Part shown: positions 45,736-59,181 of the stretch, one piece after another | How positions within the stretch are numbered: position 1 is the first letter of the stretch | Layout of the letters: each line of letters starts with the position of its first letter | From: Ophthalmolycus amberensis | Taxonomy: Eukaryota; Chordata; Actinopteri; Perciformes; Zoarcidae | Length of the DNA: 64,000 nt | Direction of reading: 5' to 3' | NCBI GenBank assembly: GCA_024529925.1 | Contig: JAFEUB010001548.1 | Location: 62,001-126,000, forward strand | The notes under the pieces: generated by a model | Told to the model about the DNA's origin: nothing | What the model saw: only the letters and a program-made list of their open reading frames with translations | Databases searched by the model: none | Made by a program: the position numbers and the translations under genes

Positions 45736-47138
45736 TAACAACGACTCACGTTACCAACGACTCACATGACCAACGACTCACATGACCAACGACTCACCTT
45801 ACCAATGACTCACATTACCAACGACTCACATTAACAACGACTCACGTGACCAACGACTCACGTGACCAACGACTCACGTGACCAACGACACACATTACCA
45901 ACGACTCACATTAACAACGACTCACATTACCAACGACTCACATTAACAAGGACTCACATTACCAACGACTCACATTAACAACGACTCACATTACCAACGA
46001 CTCACATTAACAACGACTCACATTAACGACTCACATTAATAACGACTCACATTACCAAGGAATCACATTAACAACGACTCACATTAACAAGGACTCACAT
46101 TACCAACGACTCACATTAACAACGACTCACATTAACGACTCACATTAATAACGACTCACATTACCAAGGAATCACATTAACAACGACTCACATTAACAAC
46201 GACTCACATTAACGACTCACATTAACAACTCACATTAATAACGACTCACATTACCAAGGACTCACATCAACAACGACTCACATTAACAACGACTCACATT
46301 AACGACTCACATTAACAACAACTCACATTAACAACTCACATTACCAAGGACTCACATTACCAACGACACACATTACCAAGTTAACAACAGCAAATCTATA
46401 CACGCTCGTTACATGCATACTTCTACTTTATACTTTTACAATATACTTCTGTCTTCACATGAAGTTTTTAAGGCAACAAAATCCCTCAGTTAACAACGAC
46501 TCACATTACCCACGAGTCACTTGACCAACGACTCACATGACCAACGACTCACATTACCAACGACTCACATTACCAACGACTCACATTACCAACGACTCAC
46601 ATTAACAACGACTCACGTGACCAACGACTCACATTACCAACGACTCACATTACCAACGACACACATTACCAACGACTCACGTGACCAACGACTCACATTA
46701 CCAACGACACACATTACCAACGACTCACATTAACGACTCACATTACCAACGACTCACATTAACAACGACTCACATTAACAACGACTCACATTAACGACTC
46801 ACATTAATAACGACTCACATTACCAAGGAATCACATTAACAACGACTCACATTAACAACGACTCACATTAACGACTCACATTAACAACAACTCACATTAA
46901 CAACGACTCACATTAACAACTCACATTAATAACGACTCACATTACCAAGGACTCACATTAACAACGACTCACATTAACGACTCACATTAACAACGACTCA
47001 CATTAACGACTCACATTAACAACAACTCACATTAACAACTCACATTAACAACTCACATTAATAACGACTCACATTACCAAGGACTCACATTAACAACGAC
47101 TCACATTAACAACGACTCACATTAACGACTCACATAAA
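45736..47138. repeat. 16-bp minisatellite in a duplicated 755-bp block
   Basis: The unit is about 16 bp (ACGACTCACATTAACA; variants have GTGACC, ATGACC or ATTACC) with shorter 13-base forms. The non-repeat lead-in (45623-45740) recurs nearly unchanged at 46378-46500, so array and flank were duplicated together with a 755-base offset. The left parts of both halves are richer in CACGTGAC and CACATGAC variants. Confidence 0.95.
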
Positions 47139-47171
47139 TCACATGACTAACGTGAGTCGTTAGTCATGTGA
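47139..47171. repeat. 14-bp-arm palindrome at minisatellite end
   Basis: Left arm TCACATGACTAACG, loop TGAGT, right arm CGTTAGTCATGTGA, all exact. After it the array-like words (GTGAGTCACGTGAG) read in the opposite direction, so the array orientation flips here. Confidence 0.9.
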
Positions 47172-48966
47172 GTAACGTGAGTCACGTGAGAATGACGACT
47201 CAAGTGACTAATGACGCACTTCAGTTATGAGTCAGGTGACATAATGTCAACGTTTACTTTTAGTTTAACGAGACACAAACAGCAGTTTCCTGGACGTTAG
47301 TCCTGTGTTTGTTTGACCACACTTCCAGATTGCCCTAAGCAGACTATCACCCACTTTATGTAACGTCACATGCTGTTATCGTTCACCAATGCTGTAGATA
47401 GGGTTTACATTGGAGTTAGTTCAAAGCTTGGTGCATCGCATACAGCCAATAAAGAGGGCCTTTGTGCATCAATATCCGATGCCGAGGGGCACTGGGCAAC
47501 TGATGGTATTTGATGAGTTTGGAGAGAGAAGTGGTTGAACTCACGTTGGTGACACTGCACAGAAATACTGGAAGGATGGATAAAGTGTTCACATTACATA
47601 GTTCCAGCACTTACCTCCCCCTAAAACAACAAGTTGTCCCTTTAAACAAATAAGATACAACGTAGAGCGCTTTACAGGTGTTTGTTGCCATATTTCTACA
47701 CTTTGGACCGAGCCATGCAAGCAGTTTCCCCCTGCTTCCAGTCTTTATGCTAAGCTAGGCTAATCACAATGCAATCCCAGCTTCCTACTGAACACACAGA
47801 CATGAGACTGAAATCATTTGGTCCTGGGACAGAGGATGTCGCATGTGTACGGATTATAAGGCCCCCTGATTTTGGGCTGTACAAAATAAAATACATTTAA
47901 TTGAATCTAACTCTCAGAAAGAAAGCAGATATGTGTATTTCCCCAAAGGTTGAACTATTTCTCAAAGTTGTTTTATGAATAAAACATTGTCAAGTTACCA
48001 TTTTCCATATTCTAATCCTATGACAAACCTGTATTCTAGCTTCGGGATAATGTTTCACAAATAGTTATCAGACTGCTCGTTTAGACTTATAGACCCTTTA
48101 ATAAGTAATGAACCATTTCTTTATTTGAGTTAAGGATTCTTACTGAACTCAGAATGAGTCATTAAGCTCTGATGCCGCTGTACTCATATTTGTACTCCAG
48201 GAAGTCCCACTGCTCACTTGCCTTTCATTCTGACTCACCAGTGCTGCTAACTTTACTGAACTTCACCAGGATGCTTTTACAGGTAACTAAAGGTGCTGAT
48301 GTGATACAAATTCAGAATGACCCACTGTACCAGTTTCATGTCAATGTAAAGAGAACGGTTTCTGAAATGGAACTGGCATGCAAGTCACAGTTGGATATGA
48401 CTTGGAAAGACACTGGTCATAACTATTGGATGTAGTATTAAATGTACTTTTAAATCGGTGTAGTGTAAGATTTAATCATGATTTGTGCAGTTTTAGGTAG
48501 GGTGGTACAATTACAATTTCTAGATTTTCAAGTTTAAGGTCATCTGACCTTGTACAACTGACCCAATATTGCTCAAATGTGGCTGATTGTATACATTTTC
48601 AGGCTAAAAGTATGTCCACATACATAGATGTATCCGTTTTTATGCCTTGGCATCTGCAAAATATTGTATGGTGGCTCATCAATGCCGATGATGTTATAAT
48701 ACAGATGTAATGTTCACCTACGTGTGACAATCAATTGTATGGAGCCTATTCTGAAGGTCTGGGCTCCAATGTCTCTGGAAACGTGTCCAAACCTGAGGAG
48801 ATACTCAGTCCGAAGAGAACCGATGTCCTCAAATCTGTTCTCCTGCTGAGATTCAGACGCACCCTCAGATTCATTCATGTCCACAAGTATTAGACATATC
48901 AACACCGACTCCTGGCTTGCGTCTCGGTTCCTCAGAACTGAGTGGACCTGTGAGGACCTCTACTCT
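47172..48966. other. Non-coding spacer with nested dispersed repeats
   Basis: From about 47690 to 47965 a common fish repeat (CCCCCTGCTTCCAGTCTTTA) is split by a tail fragment (47822-47905, TCCTGGGACAGAGGATGTCG) of the family seen at the right edge of the window. The rest shows nothing. An 87-codon frame at 48172-48435 has no recognised likeness. Confidence 0.55.
47690..47965. repeat. Dispersed repeat with a nested retroelement tail
   Basis: Outer element: CCTGCTTCCAGTCTTTATGC and TAACTCTCAGAAAGAAAGC on either side. Inner insert: 47822-47905, ending ACATTTAATTGAAT. Both are recognised as common teleost repeats from general knowledge, without family names. Confidence 0.55.
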
Positions 48967-49189
48967 ATGAATGAATGAATGAAATTTATTTATAGAGCGC
49001 TTTTCACAGACATGACATCACAAAGTGCTGAACAGCAGAAATTTAAAAACATAAAAAAACCACAATGTGACCCTAGGGTCAATAAATTACATACACAGAA
49101 TAAAATAAAATAAAAAAATAAAATAAAAAATAAAAATAAGATAATAAAAATTAAAACATATTTTAAGAGCAGGTCTAGGACATGGGTTT

Positions 49190-52081
49190 TTACTCAAACG
49201 CCAGCCTAAAAAGGTGGGTTTTGAGCTGGTTCTTAAAAGTATTCAAAGTATCTGCGAGGCGTAGAGTTGCAGGCAGAGCATTCCAGAGCCTCGGGGCCAC
49301 TGCCTCAAAGGCTCGGTCACCACGGGTCTTAAATCGTGTGCGTGGGACTGACAGAAGACCTAGAGCGTTTGACCTGAGAGTGCGGGCGGGTGAATAGGGG
49401 TGAAGTAGATCAGCTACATAAGTAGGAGCCTGACCGTGAAGTGCTCTGTAAGTGATGGTGAGAATTTTGAAGTCTATCCTAAATGCTACAGGGAGCCAGT
49501 GGAGAGATCGGAGTACAGGGGTGATGTGAGACCGTCGATTTGTCCTGGTGAGCAATCTGGCGGCAGCGTTTTGGATGACCTGCATACGGTTGAGAGCAGA
49601 TACACTGAGTGATGTGAAAAGTGAGTTACAGTAGTCAATGCGAGAGGAGATAAATGTGTGTATGATCATCTCTAAATCAGGTGTTGATACTACAGATCTT
49701 AGTTTACTGATATTTCTTAGATGGAAGAAACATGATCTGGACAGCTGCTTAACATGGGGGTCAAACGACATGGATCGATCAAAGAAAATCCCTAGATTGC
49801 GCAGGTTGCAATGGGCAGCAGAGGAGAGTGGACCAATACTCTGCCTGATCATGGGGACAAACTCATCTGGAGCAATAACTAGGACCTCCGTCTTAGAGTC
49901 GTTGAGTTGTAAGCAGTTTTCTGCCGTCCAGTCTCTGATGGCATTGACACAGTCCAGGAGCCTCGTTAATGTGAAGGCCTCGCTAGGTTTGAATGACAGA
50001 TGGAGTTGGATATCATCTGCATATAAATGATAGGACACATTATACCTTTTTATAATCAGTCCCAAAGCCAAAAGATAAAGGGAAAATAACAGAGGCCCCA
50101 GAACCGAGCCCTGCGGTACGCCACAAGACAGTGGAGAGGTGACAGACACAAAGTCACCCACAGAGACATTGAAACTTCTGTCATTGAGGTAAGACGTGAA
50201 CCAGTCTAACGCTATGCCAGATATGCCAACCCAATCACGTAGCCTCTTAATCAGGATGTTGTGGTCAACAGTGTCAAATGCAGAACTGAGGTCCAGAAGA
50301 ACTAACACAGAGCAGTCACCTGCATCAGCACACATGAGAATGTCATTTGAAACCCTCAGGAGAGCGGTTTCAGTAGAGTGTTGCTTACGAAACCCAGACT
50401 GGAACTTGTCGTACATGTTGTGCCTCTCCAGTGCAGCAGTAAGTTGTTTGGCCACCACTTTCTCTAAAATTTTGGACAGGAAAGGCAGTTTTGATATGGG
50501 CCTGTAGTTCATGGGCAAAGCTGGATCTAAGTTTGGTTTCTTTAATATGGGCTGGATAGTGGCATGTTTAAAATAGGAAGGGACAATTCCTGTAGACAAT
50601 GAGGAATTGATAATGGATGTTACTGCAGGGCCAATAATTAGCAGAACTTTCTTCAACAGAGAGGTTGGTATTATATCCAGAGGGCAAGATGATGGCTTTG
50701 TTTTGTTAATTAAGTCCATCAGGTCTTGAAGGCTGACAGGCTGGAAAGAGTCCAGAACAGCAGGAGATTGCGAGCTACATGTAGATGAACAAATCCCAGG
50801 CTGAATGCCAGACCTAATACCTCTTACCTTATTAAAATAGGTAAGGAATTTGTTGCAATCGTCAACAGAACAGCATGGCAGTGTAGAGACAGACGGTGAA
50901 ACAATTCTCTTAATTGTGTCAAACAAAATCTTGGGATTTCTCTTTGAGGAAGAGATTAAGTTGGCAAAATAAGCAGTTCTAGCTTCCTTTACTCCAGTAT
51001 TAAAGGAAACTCTGATGTCTTTGAGATATGAGCGATGCACTTCTAGCCCAGTGGCTTTCCAGAGCCGCTCTGTCCGTCTCAGGCTGCAGACAGCGTCTGT
51101 CATCCACGGAGAAGTGTTGTAGGCAGCCCTGGTCCTTTCCTTAAGAGGTGCCACTTTATCCAGCAAAGTGGTGCAATGTTCATTAAAAGACTGTATGAAG
51201 AGTTCAACATCATTGAGATTTGTGTTAACATCACAGCAAAAGTGCATAGAGAACTGATCAGCTGTACTCTGAGTAATAATGCGGTTGAGGAATGTTTGTT
51301 TCAGACACAAGGGGTCAGCATTGACAGAAAGATCAAAGAAAATACATTTATGGTCACTGATCAGTAGGTCCTCACAACGGGTATTATCAATAGCAAGACC
51401 CAGAGAGAACACAAGGTCCAAGGTGTGACCACCCCTGTGAGTGGCGCCAGAAACATGTTGCATGAAATTAAAAGATTCAGTAATATTGAGAAACTCAGTG
51501 CACTGCAGTCTGTGGTATCATTGATATGCAGATTAAAATCACCAACCAGAAGCACTTTGTCTAGCTTGATAATAGAGGTCAGAAAGTCTGTGAACTCTGA
51601 TAAAAACTGACCTGCAGGACCTGGAGGTCGGTAAATAAAAAAACAGTAAAACGGCTTTAGCCGGCCCACTTTAGTCAGCTGTAGTTCAAAAGTAGCATAG
51701 GATTCTGTGCTCCCCAAGTGGCAGGAAAACTGATTCTTCCAGACCACGGCGAGACCTCCACCGCGGCCTGTCAGTCCCATAAGAACAGTCCACAGGGCAG
51801 AGTTCATTGAAATGGATGCATTCCATATTCCGTTGCCAGGTCTCGGTCAGAAATAAAAAAGCCAAATTATGACTTGTGAACAAGTCATTTAAAATGTGAG
51901 CCTTGTTTGTTACAGAGCGTGCATTAATCAGACACATTTTGATGGGGGAAGATACTGTGTCGTCATCAGCACAGGAAGCTTTGGGGGTATGTGCAATATG
52001 ACGGATCACTCGTGCAGCACCTCGAACCCGACCATAACTAGGGCGTGAGCGCGAATCTGTGATTCTCACGGGAATGTTCAT
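49190..52081 (-). pseudogene. LINE ORF2: endonuclease and reverse transcriptase, two frame breaks
   Basis: The endonuclease starts at about 51937 with MCLINARSVTNKA and FLTETW, then GDFNLHI and ISDHKCIFFD. Frame breaks lie near 51800 (between TDRPRWRSR in one frame and LTGRGGGLAVVWK in the next) and near 51495 (upstream of FMQHVSGATHRGGHTLDLVF). From 51463 to 49190 one frame of 757 residues is open, with DLSSAFDTVDH, CGVPQGSVLGPLLF, LYADD (YADD codons 50012-50023) and the C-terminal NAAARLLT and TPVLRSLHWLP. An L2/CR1-group enzyme that would be active only without the two breaks. Confidence 0.9.
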
Positions 52082-52255
52082 GGGTCGTGGAGTAGAGGTT
52101 ACGGTAGAGGCAAGGGAAAGAGTAGTAGGAGACCCTCCATGCCGCCAGGGGGAGCTAGTGTTGCTTGTAGGGGATGAATGTGGCTGATGAATGAACGTAG
52201 AGGAAGAGTGACAGCGGACTGGGGATCCAGGATCATGCGTGCCAGGTGTGAACAG

Positions 52256-53053
52256 TCAATCATGTGGATAGGAGTGAACAGTGTATTGAATATTGGCTGT
52301 TAGTACTTCAGCTCCAGTTTTGTTCAAGTGTAAACCGTCTCTTGCGTAGAGGCTGGGACGATTCCAAAACAAGTTAAAGTTATCGATTAAACCCACATTG
52401 TGAGCCCTGCAAGCGGCCTGGAGCCAGGTGTTGAGTGTGCGGATCCTGCTAAAATGAACGGACCCGCGGCCAAGAGTCGGAATGGGGCCAGATAGAAACA
52501 CTTCCTTTCCTGATTTTCCAAGAAACTCCAGAAGATGGTTAAAGTCCTTTTTTGTCAGTTCAGAGTGTTGTCTGTCTGTGTCATTAGTTCCAACGTGCAC
52601 GATGAGTCTGTTTACTGAAGAGGGGAGATTCGCCAGAATGTCTGAAACAGTCGAACCGGGAAAGCAGCAAGTGTCCGCGTTCAAAAAGTGAACGCCTCTA
52701 ACCACGGAGTCACCAACAATGAGGGTTGCAGGAGGGAAGAGCGGGCAAATGGATGGTAACTGAGGGCCGAGGTGAAGGGGCAACGAATGTTGTATTTGTG
52801 GCCCGGTCTGCGGTGCTTCAGTCCGGGTAGTTGTTGGCTTGGACCGGGAAGTGGGACTTGACCCACTGGGTGCCTTCTCTGCCGACAAACAATGGACACC
52901 ACTGGACCGTCGCAAAACTGCCTCTTTTAGAAGTTTTATCCTGGAGGAAGAGGATGAGGACTGGAACCGCATGTCAAGCAAAGCAGGTGGGCCACAGGCA
53001 GCGTCAGCGTCTCCAGCAGCCACAGGTGAGGATGGTACTGCAGAAGCAGACAC
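52256..53053 (-). CDS. LINE ORF1 with SGNH esterase domain
   Basis: A 265-codon open frame. The N-terminal third is Ser/Pro-rich and low complexity. From about residue 110 it is an SGNH-hydrolase fold: LIVGDSVVRGV (nucleophile Ser block), IVHVGTNDTD (oxyanion Gly-x-Asn block) and DGLHLNKTG (catalytic Asp-His). Esterase-type ORF1 proteins are known for the CR1/L2 group; their role in retrotransposition is not well settled. All four blocks are intact. It belongs to the LINE at 48967-53150, not to a host gene. Confidence 0.85.
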   Translation of the reverse strand: MSASAVPSSPVAAGDADAACGPPALLDMRFQSSSSSSRIKLLKEAVLRRSSGVHCLSAEKAPSGSSPTSRSKPTTTRTEAPQTGPQIQHSLPLHLGPQLPSICPLFPPATLIVGDSVVRGVHFLNADTCCFPGSTVSDILANLPSSVNRLIVHVGTNDTDRQHSELTKKDFNHLLEFLGKSGKEVFLSGPIPTLGRGSVHFSRIRTLNTWLQAACRAHNVGLIDNFNLFWNRPSLYARDGLHLNKTGAEVLTANIQYTVHSYPHD

Positions 53054-53150
53054 CGAAGCAAAGTCACTTGCAGGCCGGACCGTGTCCGGCCGTGTCTACA
53101 TCAACCCCGGCTCACTGCCCGGCTTATTTATGAAATGTGATGTTTGTACC

Positions 53151-54633
53151 TAATGCAGATATCAATATGGCTGTAGCTGAGGCTTATGTTGTGTATCATG
53201 GTTTACAAGTGACAATAGAAAAAATGTATATACAGTACATTCAAATCTGATCTCCCAACACACTGCTGCTTCTCTCACTGAGTACAAGAACGTAGGGTTG
53301 TTGTTATTCCTACTGGTTAATTCAGTCAGAAAACACTTAATGCAGGGAACATATGGGATGTTAGTATGTGCCTTCATGTTCTCCTGCATCTACAGAACAT
53401 ACAGTGGTATACAAGGACACATGCGTATCCCTATACTCAGAATGGTAGTCATTTTACACTTGTTGAGTTGTTTTAGCTAAAGCTGTGCTATGTACAGCTC
53501 ACTGTAGATCCGTACTTAGAAGTTCTATTCCAGAATGGGATATATTCACTGTAGGTAATAAAGAGCATTTAGTTTGTGAGTGTTACTAACAGGTCAACCC
53601 AGGATTTACTGTCATTCACTCCCTAGATTATCTAATTTAGAAAAGAAACCTCTTCAATTGTACTCAGAACAATTGTCTGTATGAGGAGGATTTCATGGTT
53701 TATGGTCATTTTGTGCATAAAGTGGGAAACGGTGCTTTAATTGGAATCAAAGTATGAAATGTGTCTTAAACAAGGACGAATGAAATACAAAGGAAATGTA
53801 TAACCTGGATGGATGTTTTCATTACAAATCTTATCTGGTATGTCAGCAACCCATACGTTCATGCAACCCCAAAATAAAGTATTTACTATTTTACTGAGCA
53901 AAATGGCTAATTTATAAATAACAACACCGTTACTGACAGCTTGTATTCGTTTTAACATTGGAAAAAATAGGCATATTCATCATTTTTATAAAGATCATCG
54001 ATGCAACTCTCTCGGGACAAGAAAATCTCCATCCAGCAAGGACGGAGGAAATGAATGATGCAAAACTCTTTAGGATTCTGAACATATTTGTTCAAACTGC
54101 AATATGTTACTTCACTAATAAAAAAATACATGGATCAGCAGTAATAACTGCTGCAAAGAAACCCTGATATATAAAAGTAGATTAGCTAAACTATTGAAGC
54201 CCCTTCACAGTGGTCCCCCCCCCCCCCCCCCCCTCCACACACACACACACACACTCTCTGTCTCTCTTTGAAGCTATAATGGTGCATTCCTTTGTGTCTC
54301 TGAGCGGCTCCCACCCAGGCTGGCTGATGGTTTGGTCAGTCCTTCTCCTCTCTAATGATAGCAAGTCAAGCATCCTCCTCCTCCTCCTCCTCCTCCTCCT
54401 CCCTGATCCCACAGTGTGGGGGTGGAGAAGCCAGGAATGCTGACATGAAATCCTGCTCAAATTGTAAACCATTTGTGCATAAGGTAATAACAGTTTTGTT
54501 CTTACTGCAATAGGTTATTACATTATGAGGATTATTACATTGAAAATGAAGCAAACAAAAGTTGACTGGCATAATAGGTTAGAGTTCTCTCCTTGTCTTC
54601 TTAAAGCAGTTTTACATCACTCATTGTGTATGC
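53151..54633. other. Non-coding spacer
   Basis: No gene recognised. Simple repeats: poly-C with CA (about 54215-54253) and a CTC trinucleotide run (54375-54402). Confidence 0.6.
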
Positions 54634-55334
<701 letters not shown>

Positions 55335-55825
55335 ACTATGAAAGCCAGCAACACTTTCAATATACGCTCGTTACATGTACACGTTCTTTTCAAAATAAAC
55401 TCCGATCGTCACAGGAAACAACATTGGAGGCTGAAGACCTGGCTACACCATTAGTCGACACAGGAAATACCGTTTAACTCGTGCACGCAGTGTATGATAG
55501 TCACAGAAATCCATGGCCGCATCCACCAGAGTCCTGCCAGTACCCTCGACTTGCGTGAATAAGCGAGAGCCCGATCAATGCTGCTTGCAGCTTTAATTTA
55601 TTTGTATTATCTTAACTATACACTACTGGTGCGTTGTACAACGGGCAGTGTGAAATGTATTTGTCGGCTGGTGGCAGTCTTTTGCATGTACTGTGTGTGC
55701 GGGTATGTGGACTGGCGACAGTCTGTATGTATGCAATATGTTATTTGTATGTATACAAGACAAATTTCCTCCGGGACAATAAAGTCTATCGTATGACGCT
55801 GTCATCTAACTCCTACATAGATGCT
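55335..55825. repeat. Spacer with retroelement tail
   Basis: Near 55740-55796 the sequence ACAAATTTCCTCCGGGACA followed by ATAAAG is a usual fish LINE tail. The rest is not recognised. Confidence 0.5.
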
Positions 55826-56818
55826 TCTCTCACCTGGAAAAGGCTGGAAGCATTGTGAGAATCATGTTTTTGGATTTCTCCAGTGCCTTCAACACCATTC
55901 AACCCACGCTTCTGGGGACAAGTTGGAGCAGACAGGGGTGGACCACCACCTCACAGCATGGATCCTGGACTACTTCACCAACCGTCCACAGTATGTGCAG
56001 ATACGGGTGTGAGTTGGACCTGGTGTCCTACAGCACGGGGGCCCCACAAGGAATCGTGCTGGCTCCCTTTTTCGTCACCCTTTACAACCTCGGACTTCAC
56101 ACACAGCTCCTGCAAAAGTTATCTGATGACTCTTCAATCGTTGGCCTCATCACGGACTGCGATGACGGGTACAGAGAGCTGAACCAGGATTTATTGGCTT
56201 GTGCCAGTGGAACTGCCTCCAGATCAACTCAGGGAAAACCAAAGAGCTGCTGGTGGACTTCCGTCAGTGTAAACACTCTCCTCCGGTACCAGTGAACATC
56301 CAGGGAATGGACATTGAGATTGTGAGATCCTACAAGTATCTGGGTGTTCACTTGAACAATAAACTGGACTGGACAGACAACACAAACGCACCATGAAAGC
56401 TCTGTGCAGCTCCTTCAGCCACCGGCTGATTCCCCCCTGGTGTGTGAAGGAGAGATACCGCAGGTCCTTCCTTCATGCTGCTGCCAGCCTGCACAACCAG
56501 CTCTGCTCCCAATAGACCACACAGAGATAGGAAATGACTCACTCATTTATTCATACATGTGCAATATCAATGTACATATGTGCAATAGAAATACTCTGCA
56601 ATAGAAACACTTCATACTTATACCTCATAAGTGCAATAATGTGTATTATATAGTTTTTTTTAGCTTTTCTTGTTTTTTTTGCGATTTACTTATTTGCTAT
56701 ATTTGTCTTGTTTTGTGTTTTACTGATGTCTCTTGTTGCACTGTCCACTTTGCTGCTGTAGTCCTGCACATGTCTCCACTGTGGGACTAATAAGGGATTC
56801 TCTTTTCTTATCTTAATC
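55826..56818 (+). mobile_element. Rex1-like LINE fragment, internally deleted
   Basis: Reverse transcriptase blocks appear in shifting + frames: FLDFSSAFNTIQP, HHLTAWILDYFTNRPQYVQ, STGAPQGIVLAPF, KLSDDSSIVG (the catalytic DD), INSGKTKELLVDFRQ and SYKYLGVHLNNKLDWTDNTN. The sequence then jumps to the far C-terminal end (ERYRRSFLHAAASLHNQ-like, near 56450-56510), so about the last third of the enzyme is missing. The tail GGGACTAATAAGGGATTC followed by TCTTA repeats fits Rex1/Babar-type elements. Inactive. Confidence 0.75.
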
Positions 56819-57764
56819 ATTGAACATTTTAAATGTGCACCTCAAGAACTGTTGCTTTTAGATCATTTATTGTGATCTGTCAAGTAACATATTTCCTTTT
56901 GTGTCAAGCTTCTAAAATATTGTTAATTTTGTCATCAACTGTACTTTACACCAGAACAATGTTAAGGAACACACACCATTGACATATCCTGGCAGAAACT
57001 AAAGACGCACACGAAGCTCTTCCTCAACAGCTCTGACTCTCTGCTGTTAGTTTTGTTGTCCAGGGCCCAGTTCAGAGTCTGCATTTTTCCTTTCCAAATA
57101 TTTCTCCATCGCTGTTCGTCATGTCACCGCAACCTCTCCCACGCATCATTTCATTCTACTGTCTTAAATGAACAAGGTCATTATTGCGCTGCCTACTGCC
57201 ACCCACTGGCATGGAAGAGTATTGAATTACTTAGCCAGCCACTATATAACAATGGCAAATTATTTGCAGCAACTAAATAATATTTTTTTGGACAGATTAA
57301 GTGAAATTGGACATTTTCCCACGGCACACCTGACTATCTCTCACGGCACGCACAGCACCATATGTGGATTAATCCGCCGCTGAAAATAGTCCCAAACAAA
57401 TGAACTCTTTCCTGCTGTTTGTGTAACATTTGATAAAAACTGCAGTGACCAGGAAATAACTGAGCCTTTAAAACAAATCTAAGCTATATATTTGTTAGCT
57501 GTTGTTAAAGATTTCACACTTCAGCAGAGAAAGCAACACTAGGATAGAGAGGCCAGAGAGTACTGAGAGACCGACCAACACATAGTTGGTTTGGGTCTTT
57601 TAATGGGATTTGCTTTACAATAAGATACATTTTGGATAACACAAACCATATATTTAAGTTGCACTATGCTTACAGTCTCATGAGCCTTTTGATCCTGATG
57701 GACCTGCCTGTGGGCCTTACCCTTAAACAAACCATTTTATTTTACTCCGCTTTACTCATATATA
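56819..57764. other. Non-coding spacer, nothing recognised
   Basis: No protein-like frames, no transposon ends and no long simple repeats were seen. Confidence 0.55.
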
Positions 57765-59181
57765 GAGTCAGGGCCATAAGTATTTGGACTGTGACAATAT
57801 TTTTTTAATTTTGCCTCTTTACACGACTTCAACCACTTTCAGCTTTAATTCAATGGATAAAACAAAAATATTACATGAACCGTTATTGAATTATGGCCAT
57901 TTTTATACAGTCCCCCACATTTTCAGGGGCTCAACAGTAATTGGACAAACGATTTCATGGCCAGATGTGGTCGGTTCTGTCACTTTTTCATGAAAAATGA
58001 TGCAGATAATAGGATTCAAAATGTTAAATTAGCATTTGGTAGCTGGTCCATGGAACTCTCAGCATGCGGATCAAAAAGGTGTCGATGCAAGTGAAGGAGG
58101 CCATTGTTAGGCTGAAAACACTTACCAAACCATCAGAAAGATAGCAGAAACATTAGGATTGACCAAATCAACAGTTTAGTATGTTCTTAAGAAGATGGAA
58201 TGCACTGGCAAGCTCACCAACACCAAAAGGCCCTGAAGACCACAGAAGACATCTAACGTGGATAATCACAGAATTCTTTCCTTGGTGAAGACAAACCCTT
58301 CATAACATCTACTGAAGTCAAGAACACTCTGGAGGAGGTAGATTCTTTGGAGAGATGAAACCAAGATGAACTTGTACCAGAATGATGGGTGGAGAAAGAA
58401 AGGAATGGCTCATGATCTGAAACAAACCACATCATCTGTCTAACATGGTGGCAGTGCTTTGGATGGGCATGTGTGGCTGCCAACGGAACTGGGTCACTGG
58501 TGTTCATTGATGATGTCACAGCTGATAGAAGTAGCAGGATGAGTTCTGAGGTGTTTATGGCTAAACTATCTGCTCAGATTCAGACTAATGCTACAAAACT
58601 GATTGGATGGCGCCTCACAGTGCAGATGGATTATGACCCAAAAGATAATGTGAACACAACCCAAGAGCTTCTCAAGGCAAAGAAATGGAATATTGTTCAA
58701 TTGATGAAGTCAGTCACCTGATCTCAACCCAAGTGAGCAGCTTTTCACTTTCTGAAGATAAAACTGAAGGCAGAAAGACCCACAAACAAGCAGAAACTGA
58801 AGGAGGCTGTAGTAAAAGGTCTTGCAAATCATCTCCAGGGGAAAAAACTCACCGTTTTTGGTGACGTCTATGGGGCCAGACTTCAGTCAGTCATTAACTG
58901 CAAAGGATTTCCCTCCAAGTATTAAAAATAATGATTATATTTACAATTATGTTAGTTTGTCCAATTACTTTTGAGCCCCTGAAAATGTGGGGGACTGTGT
59001 AAAAATGGCTGTAATTCCTAAACGGTTAATGTGATATATTTGTTTTATCCATTGAATTCAGGCTGAAAGTCTTCACTTCGACCACATATCGACTGCTTCA
59101 TTTCAAATCCACTGGAGTCGTGTAAAGAGGCAAAATTTGAAAAATTGTGTCACAGTGCAAATACTTCTGGGCCTGACTGTA
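57763..59181 (+). mobile_element. Tc1/mariner element, decayed
   Basis: The element is 57765-59179 between TA dinucleotides. It has long inverted repeats (57765-57950 and about 58955-59179); the outer ends read GAGTCAGGGCCATAAGTATT on the left and, on the complement of the right, CAGTCAGGCCCAGAAGTATT. The same inner block (TCCCCCACATTTTCAGGGGC) marks both. A broken Tc1-type transposase lies between them. Confidence 0.9.
58060..58850 (+). pseudogene. Tc1-type transposase pseudogene
   Basis: Pieces in several frames: a helix-turn-helix-like IRKIAETLGLTKSTV, then DETKMNLYQNDGWRKK, then ANGTGSLVFIDDVTAD and WRLTVQMDYDPKD, which is near the second catalytic Asp. Stops and frame changes occur throughout, and parts between the DNA-binding and catalytic domains are missing. 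Confidence 0.8.

Larger units (their letters stand above)
48967..53150 (-). mobile_element. L2-like LINE with esterase ORF1, near full length
   Basis: Minus-strand order: ORF1 (53053-52256), a short gap, then ORF2 (about 52081-49190) and a 3' tail ending in ATTTCATTCATTCATTCA (48967-48990). The tail has GCGCTTTTCACAGACATGAC, usual for fish L2-like elements. The 5' end is not precise. ORF1 and the reverse transcriptase are open; two frame breaks in the endonuclease are listed under ORF2. Confidence 0.9.

Noticed and set aside
45736..47138. CRISPR-like array of short direct repeats
   Set aside because: Repeats are contiguous 13-16-bp units with no unique spacers, in a vertebrate genome. It is a minisatellite.
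45736..47138. AP-1 or E-box binding array
   Set aside because: Most units have CGACTCAC, which lacks the TGA of the AP-1 site, and only a minority contain CACGTG. The resemblance is too weak to list as a regulatory site.
48172..48435. 87-codon + frame
   Set aside because: No recognised features, and it is isolated in repeat-rich spacer.
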